Assembly (NCBI GenBank): GCA_964409165.1
Contig: CAYPCH010000014.1
Span: 1 to 42,610, forward strand
Reading direction: 5' to 3'
From: CAYPCH01 sp964409165
GTDB lineage: Bacteria > Bacillota > Clostridia > Acetivibrionales > Acetivibrionaceae
DNA length: 42,610 nt
The position numbers were made by a program, and so were the translations under genes. Shown here piece after piece: positions 1 to 8,880 of the stretch (its first letter is position 1; every line of letters starts with the position of its first letter). The notes below the pieces were generated by a model. It made no database searches and was not told the origin of the DNA. It was given only the letters and a program-made list of their open reading frames with translations.

Positions 1-51
1 ACAAACCCTTTATATTAGGCTGTTTCAGCTACCTTTCAAAACATATGGTAA

Positions 52-80
52 TTAATTTTGGTTCAACAATAAATTTTGTG
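52..80 (+). repeat. ISL3 left end with target duplication
   Basis: Target duplication TTAATTTT (52-59) followed by the left inverted repeat (60-80), which starts GGTTCA and ends ATAAATTTTGTG. The only differences from the right end are two central positions (AC here, TA there). Confidence 0.9.
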
Positions 81-1616
81 GTACATTGACAATTCCATAA
101 AGTACCTTACCAAAGTACTGGTAAAAAGGGTACAAAAAATCCGATAAACCCCTTATTGTTTAATATGCTACTAAAAAATAATAAAGGGGGTGTATCGGAT
201 ATGAATAACATACTTGATTTTACTTCAAAAATGTTAGGAATTCAAGGTTTAGAGGTTATCCATACCAATGTAAATAGTGGCATATATACTGTATTCGCAA
301 AACCAAGGCACATTGGAGCTATGTGTCCTAAGTGCGGTAGATTTACAAATGTAATACATGATGTAAGGGTGCAATGCTATGAGCATCTACCAATATGGGG
401 AACTAAAACGCAGCTTGTGCTACAAATATTCAGGCTGGAGTGTATCTGCGACCCTGATCATCCTTTTGATTTAACTTATAATTTCATAAGGAAATATCAA
501 CGTCAAACCACTCCTTATGAAATATATGTTTACGAGCTCTGTCGCAATAACAGTATTGAAAATGTATCAAAACTTACAGGCCTTACTCACGGCAAGTGTC
601 AGAGAATTTTTATCCATTATGCTCAGTTGGAAATTGATAATAGAGACCCTATAAAAACTGAGTATCTTGGAATTGACGACTTTGCTGTCAGGAAGGGACA
701 CAAGTACAATACAGCTATCTATGACTTAACCACCAACAGCCTTATTGATATCATTGAGGGAAGAACTAAGGATGAAGTAATTCCCTATATAAATGCTTTG
801 TCAGATGACTTTAAAAAGCAAATAAAAGCTGTTGCAATGGACATGAGCCGTAGCTATTGTAGTTCTGTACTTGAGGCTCTTCCGAATGCCAAACCTGTAA
901 TTGATAGATTCCATATTGCTCAGTTGTTCCACAAACTGACAGATGATGCACGAAAACACATTCAGAACAAGGTCAGGAAAGAAGAAGGTGATAAAACCAA
1001 GGTGTTCGGAATCCGCTGGGCACTTCTGAAGAATTTTGAAGACCTAACCGCAGAAGAAATCGAGAAACTTTTTAGAATATGCGATGAGTATCCAAAACTC
1101 GGTGAATGCTTTGCTATTAAAGAAGAATTCCGTAAATTCTTTGCTATAAACACCAAGGAAAATGCAGCAGCTTTCCTCGATTACTTCAAAGAACTTGTTA
1201 TGGATAGCGGAATTCCGGAACTTCAGACCTTCTGTAAAACCCTTGATAACTGGCGTGAGTATATATTAAACTATTACGACTTTAAAATAACCAACGGACC
1301 TACAGAAGGACTTAACCATAAGATTAAGAACATAAAGCGAAGAGCCTACGGATACAGGAATGCAACAAATTTCAAAGTCCGCCTACAGCTTGAATGTGCT
1401 TCTTGATTTATCGGTTTTCAAGGTACATAGGGGTCATATAACCATCCTGTATGGTATAAATATCATGTGAAGGAGTAGTACCCCATTATATAAAAACTTT
1501 CGGAAATTTTACAAAATAAAGTTTCCATATAGCTGGTAACACAAGGTTAAAAAATTAGTATTATTACCAGTTGACACTGCCAGGTTGGTTTCCGGCACAA
1601 AATTTATTTATGAACC
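60..1616 (+). mobile_element. ISL3-family insertion sequence, complete
   Basis: A self-contained 1,557-bp element with one transposase gene. Its ends are imperfect inverted repeats (60-80 and 1596-1616, 19 of 21 positions identical). It is bounded by a perfect 8-bp direct repeat, TTAATTTT, at 52-59 and 1617-1624, which is the duplication length known for ISL3 elements. The intact gene, matching ends and undecayed target duplication suggest a recent, probably still functional insertion. About 190 bp between the transposase stop and the right end hold no gene that I can see. The insertion lies in AT-rich DNA downstream of the histidine kinase at 1829-2950. Confidence 0.93.
201..1406 (+). CDS. 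ISL3-family transposase
   Basis: DDE transposase that cuts and joins the ends of its own element. I start it at the ATG at 201 because AAAGGGGG lies about ten bases upstream; an upstream in-frame ATG at 156 has no ribosome site. That gives 401 residues, normal for the family. Visible parts, numbered from this start: an N-terminal zinc-finger-like CPKC (about 42-45) with later cysteines, a helical DNA-binding region, then the catalytic core with Asp in LGIDDFAV (about 159-160), Asp in AVAMDMS (about 214) and Glu in NGPTEGLNHK (about 369). The ending GYRN...F is typical of ISL3 proteins. There is no frameshift, so it is likely active. Confidence 0.93.
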   Translation: MNNILDFTSKMLGIQGLEVIHTNVNSGIYTVFAKPRHIGAMCPKCGRFTNVIHDVRVQCYEHLPIWGTKTQLVLQIFRLECICDPDHPFDLTYNFIRKYQRQTTPYEIYVYELCRNNSIENVSKLTGLTHGKCQRIFIHYAQLEIDNRDPIKTEYLGIDDFAVRKGHKYNTAIYDLTTNSLIDIIEGRTKDEVIPYINALSDDFKKQIKAVAMDMSRSYCSSVLEALPNAKPVIDRFHIAQLFHKLTDDARKHIQNKVRKEEGDKTKVFGIRWALLKNFEDLTAEEIEKLFRICDEYPKLGECFAIKEEFRKFFAINTKENAAAFLDYFKELVMDSGIPELQTFCKTLDNWREYILNYYDFKITNGPTEGLNHKIKNIKRRAYGYRNATNFKVRLQLECAS

Positions 1617-1624
1617 TTAATTTT
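1596..1624 (-). repeat. ISL3 right end with target duplication
   Basis: Right inverted repeat (1596-1616), reading GGTTCATAAATAAATTTTGTG on the minus strand apart from formatting, followed by the second copy of the target duplication TTAATTTT (1617-1624). Confidence 0.88.
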
Positions 1625-1828
1625 TTTAAAAATCCATAATTTTGCTTCATGCGATTACCGTGGGGGAAATTCAAAACTCTCAAATTACCTATGCAACAGA
1701 AAATTCGACAATCTTGACCATTCAACAAGCTCGCAGGATTTTCATTAAATAAATATTTGAGAAACGCTATACTTTGAGTTAAATGAAATTGACTTGATTG
1801 AGTACCAATGATAGATATTCAATTTTAT

Positions 1829-2950
1829 TCATACTGGAATGGATATATAAAATGTTGTACCTTTACCTTCTTCCGACTCAAATCTCATGTTGCCGCTAAA
1901 CTTGGTTGTGATTGCCAAATAGGACATATAAAGCCCAAGACCGGTTCCCTTCTTACCTTTCGTGGTAAGCATTTCTTTAAATAACCTATCCTTTACTTCC
2001 TCAGGTATTCCCTTGCCATAGTCCCTTATCATAAACTCTATGTTGCCTTCATCTCTATAGACCCTGAAATCAATTTTCCCTCTCTTTCCCTCGTATGCTT
2101 CTATAGCATTGGAAATCAGATTATTTATTACCTGAACCAAACTATTTATTTCCCCTTTAAATTCCACATCGGTTTCCACCTGTACATCCATATCCATAAT
2201 ACACTCATTTCTGCTGAGTTCATATTTCATAAGTATTCTTACTCTCTCTATAAGTTCTTTTAAGCCAAATACAATTTCAGAAGCTTCGTTAACTGTTACA
2301 GCCTGGCCCTTAACAGCCGATATGATGTCTGACATATATGATAAATAAGGTTTCATCTTATGAATCCAATCATTCATTTCAGCGGCTATTGCATGATGGT
2401 CTTCATCTGTGACATTGCTGTCCCCTATCGAATCGTCATACTCTTGTATCAGGTCCCTTAATGCTTCTATCCCACCCGCCATAGACATTATGGGAGTTTT
2501 CATATTGTGGGTGATACCACCTATCATTTGACCTAACGAAGCAAGCCTTTCCTGCTGCAACATCAATTCCTGATTTTCTTGAAGTTTTCTGACATATTCT
2601 TTTTCTTTCTCTTGGAAATTTTCCGCATTATCCAAATACTCTTTGCACTTGGCCACTCCCTTTAACGCTCTGTTTAAAATAAGCGTATTAATAAGTATAT
2701 AAATCGAAACAAAAATAACATATTGTATCGTTATGCTTGCTCTAAGCTGATTACTGATAAAAGCAGTTCCCGGGAAATAATTCATTATAAACGGATTAAG
2801 AGGATAAAAAAACAAAGCCAGCATAATTGACGCAATGTCATAAGCAGCAATAATGCCTACACTTATATATTTATTTCCAAGAGTATTTTTAAGATTATTC
2901 AAAAAATTTATAGGCTGCTTCCATAGTTTTGCTTTTTTAAAATCCGTCAA
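1829..2950 (-). CDS. Membrane sensor histidine kinase (paralog 1)
   Basis: Two-component sensor kinase, 373 residues. Two or three hydrophobic segments lie at about 29-50 and 72-93, then a coiled-coil-like linker (about 100-135), the phosphoacceptor H-box with His148 in GGITHNMKTP, and a HATPase_c domain with N-box (Asn281 region, NNLISNAIEAY), G1 box RDYGKGIP (309-316) and G2 box GTGLGLYMSY (335-344). Between H-box and ATPase is a conserved stretch, EYDDSIGDSNVTDEDHH, shared with the two kinases at 15814-18849. The start is TTG (2950-2948), supported by GAGGTG eight or more bases upstream; the only nearby upstream ATG runs into a stop. The short sensor region offers no recognisable ligand domain. 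The receiver-XRE protein at 3620 is a possible partner. Confidence 0.9.
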   Translation of the reverse strand: MTDFKKAKLWKQPINFLNNLKNTLGNKYISVGIIAAYDIASIMLALFFYPLNPFIMNYFPGTAFISNQLRASITIQYVIFVSIYILINTLILNRALKGVAKCKEYLDNAENFQEKEKEYVRKLQENQELMLQQERLASLGQMIGGITHNMKTPIMSMAGGIEALRDLIQEYDDSIGDSNVTDEDHHAIAAEMNDWIHKMKPYLSYMSDIISAVKGQAVTVNEASEIVFGLKELIERVRILMKYELSRNECIMDMDVQVETDVEFKGEINSLVQVINNLISNAIEAYEGKRGKIDFRVYRDEGNIEFMIRDYGKGIPEEVKDRLFKEMLTTKGKKGTGLGLYMSYLAITTKFSGNMRFESEEGKGTTFYISIPV

Positions 2951-3044
2951 CCTCTGTCACCTCATATAAAAAATCTTTATATCATTCAATATATATAAAT
3001 ACTTCGTCTTTTTTAGATAGTTTCTTTATAGTCTTGTAAAATAT

Positions 3045-3080
3045 AAAAAGTCTGTTAACCATTACGTTAACAAACTTTTT
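3045..3080 (-). terminator. Rho-independent terminator after ytxH-like gene
   Basis: Fifteen-base stem AAAAAGTTTGTTAAC / GTTAACAGACTTTTT with a six-base loop and one G-T wobble, placed 15 bases after the YtxH-like stop codon. The A- and T-runs on both sides would let it work in either direction. Confidence 0.85.
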
Positions 3081-3094
3081 ATTAGAGCCATTTC

Positions 3095-3457
3095 TTAATT
3101 TTGATTTTCTATGCTCTCTTCAGCATTATCTTCAGAGCTTTCTTCTTCATTATCACCAAAAGAGCTTCTTACATTCTCGAGTTTGTCCTTCAACCGTTCC
3201 TGGATTTCTCCGCCCTTTTCTTTAATGTTTCCTAAAGACTCTTTTACGGTATCCTTGACGTTTCCGGCAGCAATCTTGGTATTTTTTGCAATATCCTCTC
3301 TGGTTTCCTTTCCGGATTTAGGTGCCAATAATATTCCGGCAGCTGCTCCTAGCAAAGTTCCGATAGCTGAGCCTACAGCAAGCTGTCTGGTTTTTTCTTT
3401 TAACCTGGCTCTCTCACGTTCTCTTTTCCTTTTCATGAAATATTCCGATATACCCAT
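3095..3457 (-). CDS. YtxH-like (gas-vesicle-protein-like) small protein
   Basis: 120-residue protein of the YtxH family, which is often stress-associated in Firmicutes but has no settled biochemical role. It has a very basic N-terminus (KRKRERERARLKEK, about 9-22), one glycine/alanine-rich hydrophobic segment ending in the family hallmark LLAPKSGKETR (about 27-53), then an amphipathic helical region and an acidic tail. AAGGGGG sits about nine bases before the ATG. It has its own terminator at 3045-3080 and is flanked by an inverted 14-bp sequence (3079-3092 and 3511-3524), so it probably forms a single-gene transcript. It is likely anchored at the membrane. Confidence 0.82.
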   Translation of the reverse strand: MGISEYFMKRKRERERARLKEKTRQLAVGSAIGTLLGAAAGILLAPKSGKETREDIAKNTKIAAGNVKDTVKESLGNIKEKGGEIQERLKDKLENVRSSFGDNEEESSEDNAEESIENQN

Positions 3458-3485
3458 TTTTAAAACCCCCTTATTGTATATTTAA

Positions 3486-3535
3486 TAAACCTTTTTGCCG
3501 GATTTCCTTTCAGAAAATGGCTCTAATAAAGCAGC
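3486..3535. repeat. Copy of the terminator-linked repeat
   Basis: Sequence TTTTTGCCGGATTTCC, then TTTCAGAAAATGGC and CTAATAAA, nearly the same as 34444-34485 downstream of the giant gene. The GCC...GGC part can fold as a hairpin. It lies between the ytxH-like start and the 3' end of the response regulator gene. A weaker hairpin (GCGGCAAA...TTTGCTGC, about 3530-3562, followed on the minus strand by TTTATT) may terminate the regulator transcript. Confidence 0.6.
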
Positions 3536-3619
3536 AAACAACTTTTTATTTGCCGCTTAGGAATAGCAAAATATATCTTCCACTATCATTTTTTAGAGTG
3601 AACAGCTTTCATAGGTCTA

Positions 3620-4282
3620 TTAGTCGGATTCGGATTCAGATTCAGAATCTTCCGGAGTATTTAACAAATAATCAATTGAAACATCAAAGAATGCCGCAAG
3701 TTTCCTCAAATGCTTAAGTGAAGGCTCGCTGAAGCCCGTCTCATAATTGGTTACAGTAGTACGGCCTACTCCAAGTTCCTTGGCTACATCCTCCTGCTTT
3801 AATCCAAGTTTGCCTCTCAGGTACTTGATCCTTTCTCCCATTCCCAATCCGTCACGCATTTCTTCTTTATACTGCGTGTATTTTCTTAAGCTTTTTACAG
3901 CTATGCCAAGCTTTAGTATAAGATCCTTGAATTCAGGCTCTTTCTCAGAATATGAGTCAATATCGTAATTCTCCAAAGCGTAAAGAGGAGGCATCAGGTT
4001 CGCATGTCCTGTAAGAAGCATTATGTAAACATTGTCGTTAAACTTCCGGATTTCATCAATAACTTGAACACCTGTAACTCCGACCATCAGGTAGTCAACA
4101 ACAAATATATCAACTTTTTCTTCCTTAACAATTCTGATAGCTTCATCCGGATCGCTTGTTACAATACAATCAAACCCATTTTTATTAAGAAAATGCTTGA
4201 TGCTATTTATTAATGCCTCTTCATCGTCCAGTAGCAATATTTTAATATCATTTGCCAAACTAAACTCCGTCTTCTTCCTCAA
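3620..4282 (-). CDS. Response regulator: receiver domain fused to XRE-type HTH
   Basis: A two-component output protein of about 220 residues. The receiver domain (about 14-135) has the acidic pair in LLLDDEE, phospho-acceptor Asp63 in VVDYLM, Thr91 in LLTGHA and the conserved Lys in SEKEPEF (about 114). The C-terminal part (about 148-207) is a Cro/C1-type helix-turn-helix: IKYLRGKLGLKQEDVAKELG, then VGRTTVTNYETG. This is an uncommon pairing; most regulators use OmpR, NarL or Fis-type domains. I prefer the TTG at 4282 because AAGG lies eight bases upstream. The alternative GTG at 4291 adds three residues but directly abuts that same site. The C-terminus is a Ser-Glu/Asp run coded by a hexanucleotide repeat (3622-3650). 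The kinase at 1829 is a plausible, unproven partner. Confidence 0.85.
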   Translation of the reverse strand: MRKKTEFSLANDIKILLLDDEEALINSIKHFLNKNGFDCIVTSDPDEAIRIVKEEKVDIFVVDYLMVGVTGVQVIDEIRKFNDNVYIMLLTGHANLMPPLYALENYDIDSYSEKEPEFKDLILKLGIAVKSLRKYTQYKEEMRDGLGMGERIKYLRGKLGLKQEDVAKELGVGRTTVTNYETGFSEPSLKHLRKLAAFFDVSIDYLLNTPEDSESESESD

Positions 4283-4404
4283 AACTATCACCCTTCGAAT
4301 TTTTATTTTTATTGCTACTCCAATTTTATGTCAGTTTTATTAACCTGTCAACAGTCTATGTCATATACTTCCATTATTTGGAGACAACGCACACTAATGC
4401 ACTC

Positions 4405-6588
4405 TTAAACATTAAGTTTCAATTGATTATCATCTTTATCTTCATCCTTAAGATAAAATCCAACAGCCGGTATATTCTTTGTCCTGTAATAGTCAATATC
4501 GGTGAATTCAACTTCTTCAAGTCTTTTTATAACTGTCATTACACTTCCTTTTTTAGCCTTTAACACCTGTACACCTTGAGAATCTCTCGTAGTCTTAGGA
4601 TTTATATTCTCTGTATTAAAAACAAGCACTTTGTTCAGGCTGCTAAATGCAACAAGTTCCTTATCTTCATACATATGCGATATAAAAACCAGCTTTGAGA
4701 GACTGCTGTACGCATTGGCAAGCTTCTTCCTGTTGGTTTTTGTTGCATAGCTTCCCAGGTCGATTTTAGCCATTTTGCCGCTCTCAAAAGCAAACAGCAT
4801 ATATCCTTTATAATCATCGGTTGCAACCATATGAATAATGCGTTCGTCCTCTTCCAATCCAAGGAGGTTTGTAATATATTCTCCAAGGCTGCTTGCTTTA
4901 CAATCTTCCATTTCATATATCTTAACCTTATATACTGTCTGCTTGTTTGAAAACAGCAATAAATCCGACTTATTATGGGTCTCAATCTCTTGGATTATAA
5001 AATCGTCATCCTTCAGTTTATGCTCCGGGCTTGTCCTCAAAGAAGTCAGAGGAATCTTCTTAAGGTAGTTATGCTCTGTAAGAAAAAGCTTCAAATTATA
5101 ATCTTCAATAAGATGCTCATGGGTTATTTCCTCAACTTCCTCCTCCTGTATTATCTCTGTACGCCTCGGTTGTCCGAATTTTTTCGAAACATCATTAAGC
5201 TGCTTTATAATAACCTTCTTTATTTTTTTCTCACTGCCGTAAATGTCTTTCAACTCTGCAATTTCTTTCTGAAGGCTCTCTATCTCGCTGACCTTGTTTA
5301 AAATATACTCCTTATTAAGGTTTCTGAGCTTTATTTCTGCAATGAACTCAGCCTGCAACTGGTCTATCTCAAACCCTTTCATAAGATTAGGCACAACAAG
5401 CGCGTCTTCTTCAGTATTCCTTATAATTTTAATGGCTTTATCAATATCAAGAAGTATCTTCTTTAAACCTGAAAGCAGGTGAAGCTTATCGGATTTCTTC
5501 TCTATATCAAACAAAGTCTGTCTTTTTATACAGTCTATCCTGAATATAACCCATTCATTCAAAATTGTTTTAATTCCCATTACTTTCGGACGACCGTTTA
5601 TCAATATGTTAAAATTACAGTTGAAGCTGTCCTGAAGCGGAGTAAACCTAAAAAGCTTATTCATAAGAATATCCGGATCTGTGCTTTTCTTTATGTCAAG
5701 AGTTATTCTCAATCCGTTAAGATCGGTTTCATCCCTGACATCGGTTATATCCTTGATTCTATTATTTTTAATCAGTTCAATAATTGCATCTATTATGGCC
5801 TCGCTGGTAGTAGTATATGGCACTTCATAAATTTCAATACAGTTGTTGTCCTTGTCATATCTGTATTTTGCTCTAAGCTTGAACCCGCCTCTTCCTGTCT
5901 TATAAATTTCATTGATATCCTTCTCTTTATATATAAGCTGACCACCGGAAGAAAAGTCCGGTGCCTTTAAATGTTCCAGAAGATTGACACTTTCGTCATT
6001 AATAAATTGCACAGTGGTTTCACAAACCTCTTTCAAATTAAAACTGCAAATATTGCTGGCCATACCAACGGCAATACCCTGATTTGCACTTGCAAGCACA
6101 TTGGGGAAAGTGGTAGGAAGCAGTAGCGGCTCCTTTAGGGTTCCATCATAGTTATCAATAAAATCGACTGTATTCTTATCAAGATCCTTAAATAACTCCT
6201 CACATATTTTGTCCAGTTTTACTTCTGTGTAACGTGGAGCTGCAAATCGCATATCCCTTGAGTACTGTTTACCAAAGTTGCCTTTAGAATCTACAAAAGG
6301 ATGCAAGAGAGCGTTATTACCCCGTGTCAGCCTTACCATCGTCTCGTAAATCGCCATGTCTCCATGGGGATTTAGTTTCATTGTCTGACCCACCACATTT
6401 GCAGATTTAGTTCTCCCTCCCGTCAGAAGACCCATTTTATACATTGTATAAAGAAGTTTTCTATGAGACGGCTTAAGTCCGTCTATTTCTGGAATAGCCC
6501 TTGAAACAATAACACTCATAGCATAGGGCATATAGTTTTTTTCAAGGGTATCAACTATATTTTGTTCAATAAGTTTATTTTCCGGCAT
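4405..6588 (-). CDS. Type IIA DNA topoisomerase subunit A (second, topo IV-like)
   Basis: DNA breakage-reunion subunit of a gyrase/topoisomerase IV-type enzyme, 727 residues. The N-terminal winged-helix core carries the catalytic Arg119-Tyr120 (FAAPRYTEV), the Asn-Pro-His-Gly segment (73-76) and the GMASNI motif that follows the breakage core. A long coiled-coil tower spans roughly 370-480, and a reduced C-terminal beta-pinwheel follows. I see no GyrA box (QRRGGKG-like), so a decatenating topoisomerase IV role seems more likely than supercoiling. Where GyrA usually has Ser and Asp in the quinolone region, this has Met78 and Glu82. AAAGGTGA precedes the ATG. It follows subunit B with a 34-base gap, clearly one operon. 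It is divergent from standard GyrA/ParC, so I give no symbol. Confidence 0.93.
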   Translation of the reverse strand: MPENKLIEQNIVDTLEKNYMPYAMSVIVSRAIPEIDGLKPSHRKLLYTMYKMGLLTGGRTKSANVVGQTMKLNPHGDMAIYETMVRLTRGNNALLHPFVDSKGNFGKQYSRDMRFAAPRYTEVKLDKICEELFKDLDKNTVDFIDNYDGTLKEPLLLPTTFPNVLASANQGIAVGMASNICSFNLKEVCETTVQFINDESVNLLEHLKAPDFSSGGQLIYKEKDINEIYKTGRGGFKLRAKYRYDKDNNCIEIYEVPYTTTSEAIIDAIIELIKNNRIKDITDVRDETDLNGLRITLDIKKSTDPDILMNKLFRFTPLQDSFNCNFNILINGRPKVMGIKTILNEWVIFRIDCIKRQTLFDIEKKSDKLHLLSGLKKILLDIDKAIKIIRNTEEDALVVPNLMKGFEIDQLQAEFIAEIKLRNLNKEYILNKVSEIESLQKEIAELKDIYGSEKKIKKVIIKQLNDVSKKFGQPRRTEIIQEEEVEEITHEHLIEDYNLKLFLTEHNYLKKIPLTSLRTSPEHKLKDDDFIIQEIETHNKSDLLLFSNKQTVYKVKIYEMEDCKASSLGEYITNLLGLEEDERIIHMVATDDYKGYMLFAFESGKMAKIDLGSYATKTNRKKLANAYSSLSKLVFISHMYEDKELVAFSSLNKVLVFNTENINPKTTRDSQGVQVLKAKKGSVMTVIKRLEEVEFTDIDYYRTKNIPAVGFYLKDEDKDDNQLKLNV

Positions 6589-6622
6589 ATCAATACTTCA
6601 CCTTTCATATTTCTCTCATTCC

Positions 6623-8602
6623 TTAACTTACATCTACCATGTCCAGATATTTGTATCCATTCTCTTCTATATAAGACTTTCTTCCCTGAAGGTTATCCCC
6701 TAGAAGAAGATCAAAAAACAAATCGGTTTTTTCAACATCATCAGGCACTACTTTAATAAGCTTCCTCGTCTTAGGGTTCATGGTTGTCTGCCACATCATA
6801 TCAGGATCATTCTCACCAAGCCCTTTTGAACGCTGTATGGAATATTTGCCTGTCATTTTAGATACCAAATCATTTTTTTCCTTGTCCGAGTAGGCAAAAT
6901 ACGTCTTGTTCTTAACTATTATTTCAAAAAGCGGAGACTCCGCAATAAATACTTTTTCTGAACGGATCAAAGTGGGTACAAGCCTGTAAATCATGGCAAG
7001 TATCAGGGTTCTTATCTGAAAACCGTCAACATCAGCATCTGTGCATATAATTATTTTATTCCACTTAAGGTTATCCATATCAAACGTATTAATATCCTTA
7101 TTGTGCTTTGTCTTTATTTCAACTCCGCAACCCAATACTTTTAATAAATCAATAATAATGTCATTTTTAAAAATACTATCATATTCCGCCTTCAAACAAT
7201 TCAGTATTTTACCTCTCAAAGGAATTATCGCCTGAAATTCAGCATCTCTTCCCAACTTACATGCTCCAAGCGCCGAATCCCCTTCCACTATATAAAGCTC
7301 TCTTTTATTTAAATCCTTTGTCCTGCAGTCTACAAACTTCTTTACCCTGTTTGACATATCAACGCTTCCGCTAAGCTTCTTTTTTATATTTATTCTGGTT
7401 TTCTCGGCGGTTTCTCTGCTTCTTTTATTCACGAGAACCTGCTCTATAATTTTATCACTTTCAGTCTTGTTCTCTATAAAATAAACTTCCAACTGCTGTT
7501 TTAAAAATTCTGTCATTGCTTCCTGAATAAACTTATTGGTAATTGATTTCTTGGTCTGGTTCTCATAACTGGTTATTGTTGAAAAAGAATTGGTAACCAG
7601 TATAAGACTGTCCTGTATATCTTGAAAAGTAATCTTGGCTTCGTCTTTATTATATTTGCTACGGGTTTTGAGGCATCTGTCAATTTCATATATAAAAGCA
7701 TTTTTCACGGCTTTATCTGGAGATCCTCCATGTTCTAGGAAGCTTGAGTTATGATAATATTCAAGAAAATTTGTCTCATTGTTAAAACAAAAAGCTATCT
7801 GCATTTTCACTTTGTATTCAGGCTTATCCTCCCTGTCCCTGCCTTTTGTCGTTGTTTCAAAATACCGTATGTCAGTAAAGCCCTTGTTTTCGGAAATCTC
7901 TTTTATATAGTCCACTATACCGTTTTCATAACAGTATTCAAAAGTCTGCATCGTTTCTTCATCATAGAGAACAAACCTGAGTCCTGCATTAACTACAGCC
8001 TGTTTTCTCAGAATATTTTCATAGTACTCTATGGGTATATTTATATCTGTAAAGACATCAAGATCCGGCCTCCATTTAATCTCTGTTCCACTACTTTCAT
8101 AGGCACACTTCTGTTTTATGAGTCCACCTTTATTTTCTCCTTTTTCGAAGCGAAGGTCGTGCTTGAAACCATCCCTGTACACAGTAACATCCATATATTC
8201 TGAGCTGTATTGTGTTGCACAGCTACCCAAACCATTAAGCCCAAGACTGAACTCATAGTTCTCACCGGAATTATTTTCATATTTTCCTCCGGCATAAAGC
8301 TCGCAAAATACCAGTTCCCAGTTATAACGCTTTTCATTTTCGTTATAATCAAGAGGTATTCCCCTGCCGTAGTCTTTTATCCTGATTGAATGGTCTTTAA
8401 ACCTTGCAACCTCGATAACTTTTCCATAACCCTCTCTTGCTTCATCTATTGAATTTGACAGTATCTCAAAAACAGAATGCTGACAGCCCTCTATACCATC
8501 AGAACCAAATATTACAGCAGGGCGCAATCTTACCCTGTCCGCGCCTTTCAAGGATGTTATGCTTTCATTTCCATATTTCCCACTTTTGTTAATCTTTGAC
8601 AT
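6623..8602 (-). CDS. Type IIA DNA topoisomerase subunit B (second, topo IV-like)
   Basis: ATPase and TOPRIM subunit paired with the downstream subunit A, 659 residues. The GHKL ATP site shows Glu46 and Asn50 in VFEILSNSIDEA, RIKDYGRGIP (about 74-83) and the lid GLNGLGS. The transducer domain follows, then TOPRIM with YIVEGDSALG and the metal-binding CTDADVDGFQIRT, and IQRSKGLGEN near the end. The lid loop GLNGLG replaces the usual GGLHGVG form, and the protein is distinctly divergent from canonical GyrB/ParE, matching the second topoisomerase pair seen in Clostridia. Start ATG has AGGAG about 13 bases upstream, a rather long spacing. It is first gene of the two-gene operon. Confidence 0.92.
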   Translation of the reverse strand: MSKINKSGKYGNESITSLKGADRVRLRPAVIFGSDGIEGCQHSVFEILSNSIDEAREGYGKVIEVARFKDHSIRIKDYGRGIPLDYNENEKRYNWELVFCELYAGGKYENNSGENYEFSLGLNGLGSCATQYSSEYMDVTVYRDGFKHDLRFEKGENKGGLIKQKCAYESSGTEIKWRPDLDVFTDINIPIEYYENILRKQAVVNAGLRFVLYDEETMQTFEYCYENGIVDYIKEISENKGFTDIRYFETTTKGRDREDKPEYKVKMQIAFCFNNETNFLEYYHNSSFLEHGGSPDKAVKNAFIYEIDRCLKTRSKYNKDEAKITFQDIQDSLILVTNSFSTITSYENQTKKSITNKFIQEAMTEFLKQQLEVYFIENKTESDKIIEQVLVNKRSRETAEKTRINIKKKLSGSVDMSNRVKKFVDCRTKDLNKRELYIVEGDSALGACKLGRDAEFQAIIPLRGKILNCLKAEYDSIFKNDIIIDLLKVLGCGVEIKTKHNKDINTFDMDNLKWNKIIICTDADVDGFQIRTLILAMIYRLVPTLIRSEKVFIAESPLFEIIVKNKTYFAYSDKEKNDLVSKMTGKYSIQRSKGLGENDPDMMWQTTMNPKTRKLIKVVPDDVEKTDLFFDLLLGDNLQGRKSYIEENGYKYLDMVDVS

Positions 8603-8846
8603 AATAAAAAACTCACTCCTGTTACTATTCTGTAAGCAATGGTATATCAGTAATACACTTATAATAGTGATAACAAACCGACAGAATCAGCTTACATCAA
8701 ACTTATGTTCGTGTCAAGATATTTACTGTGGTCAACAACAGACAATGTTAAAGATTCTTAACCATTGTTGATTGATTAATTAATTTATAATATAATATAA
8801 AAAAACATATTTAACAAATGAAATTTTTCCGATAACAATTTATAAC

Positions 8847-8880
8847 GAATGCGATAGAGATTTTACATCGCACTTCAATT
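8847..8880 (+). repeat. Dispersed palindrome, copy 1
   Basis: GAATGCGAT, an 11-base loop, then ATCGCACTTCAAT. The arms pair except for one bulged base. Near-identical copies lie at 11137-11173 and, inverted, at 13571-13606. All three are in gaps between divergent genes. Confidence 0.8.

Noticed and set aside
1630..1752. Short open stretch ending in ...ITYATENSTILTIQQARR..., next to the insertion sequence
   Set aside because: Looks protein-like but has no start or ribosome site, and the other side of the insertion gives no matching frame; could be a gene remnant but not supportable.
4838..5970. Several plus-strand frames opposite the topoisomerase A gene
   Set aside because: They mirror a well-conserved minus-strand gene, lack ribosome sites and have improbable composition.
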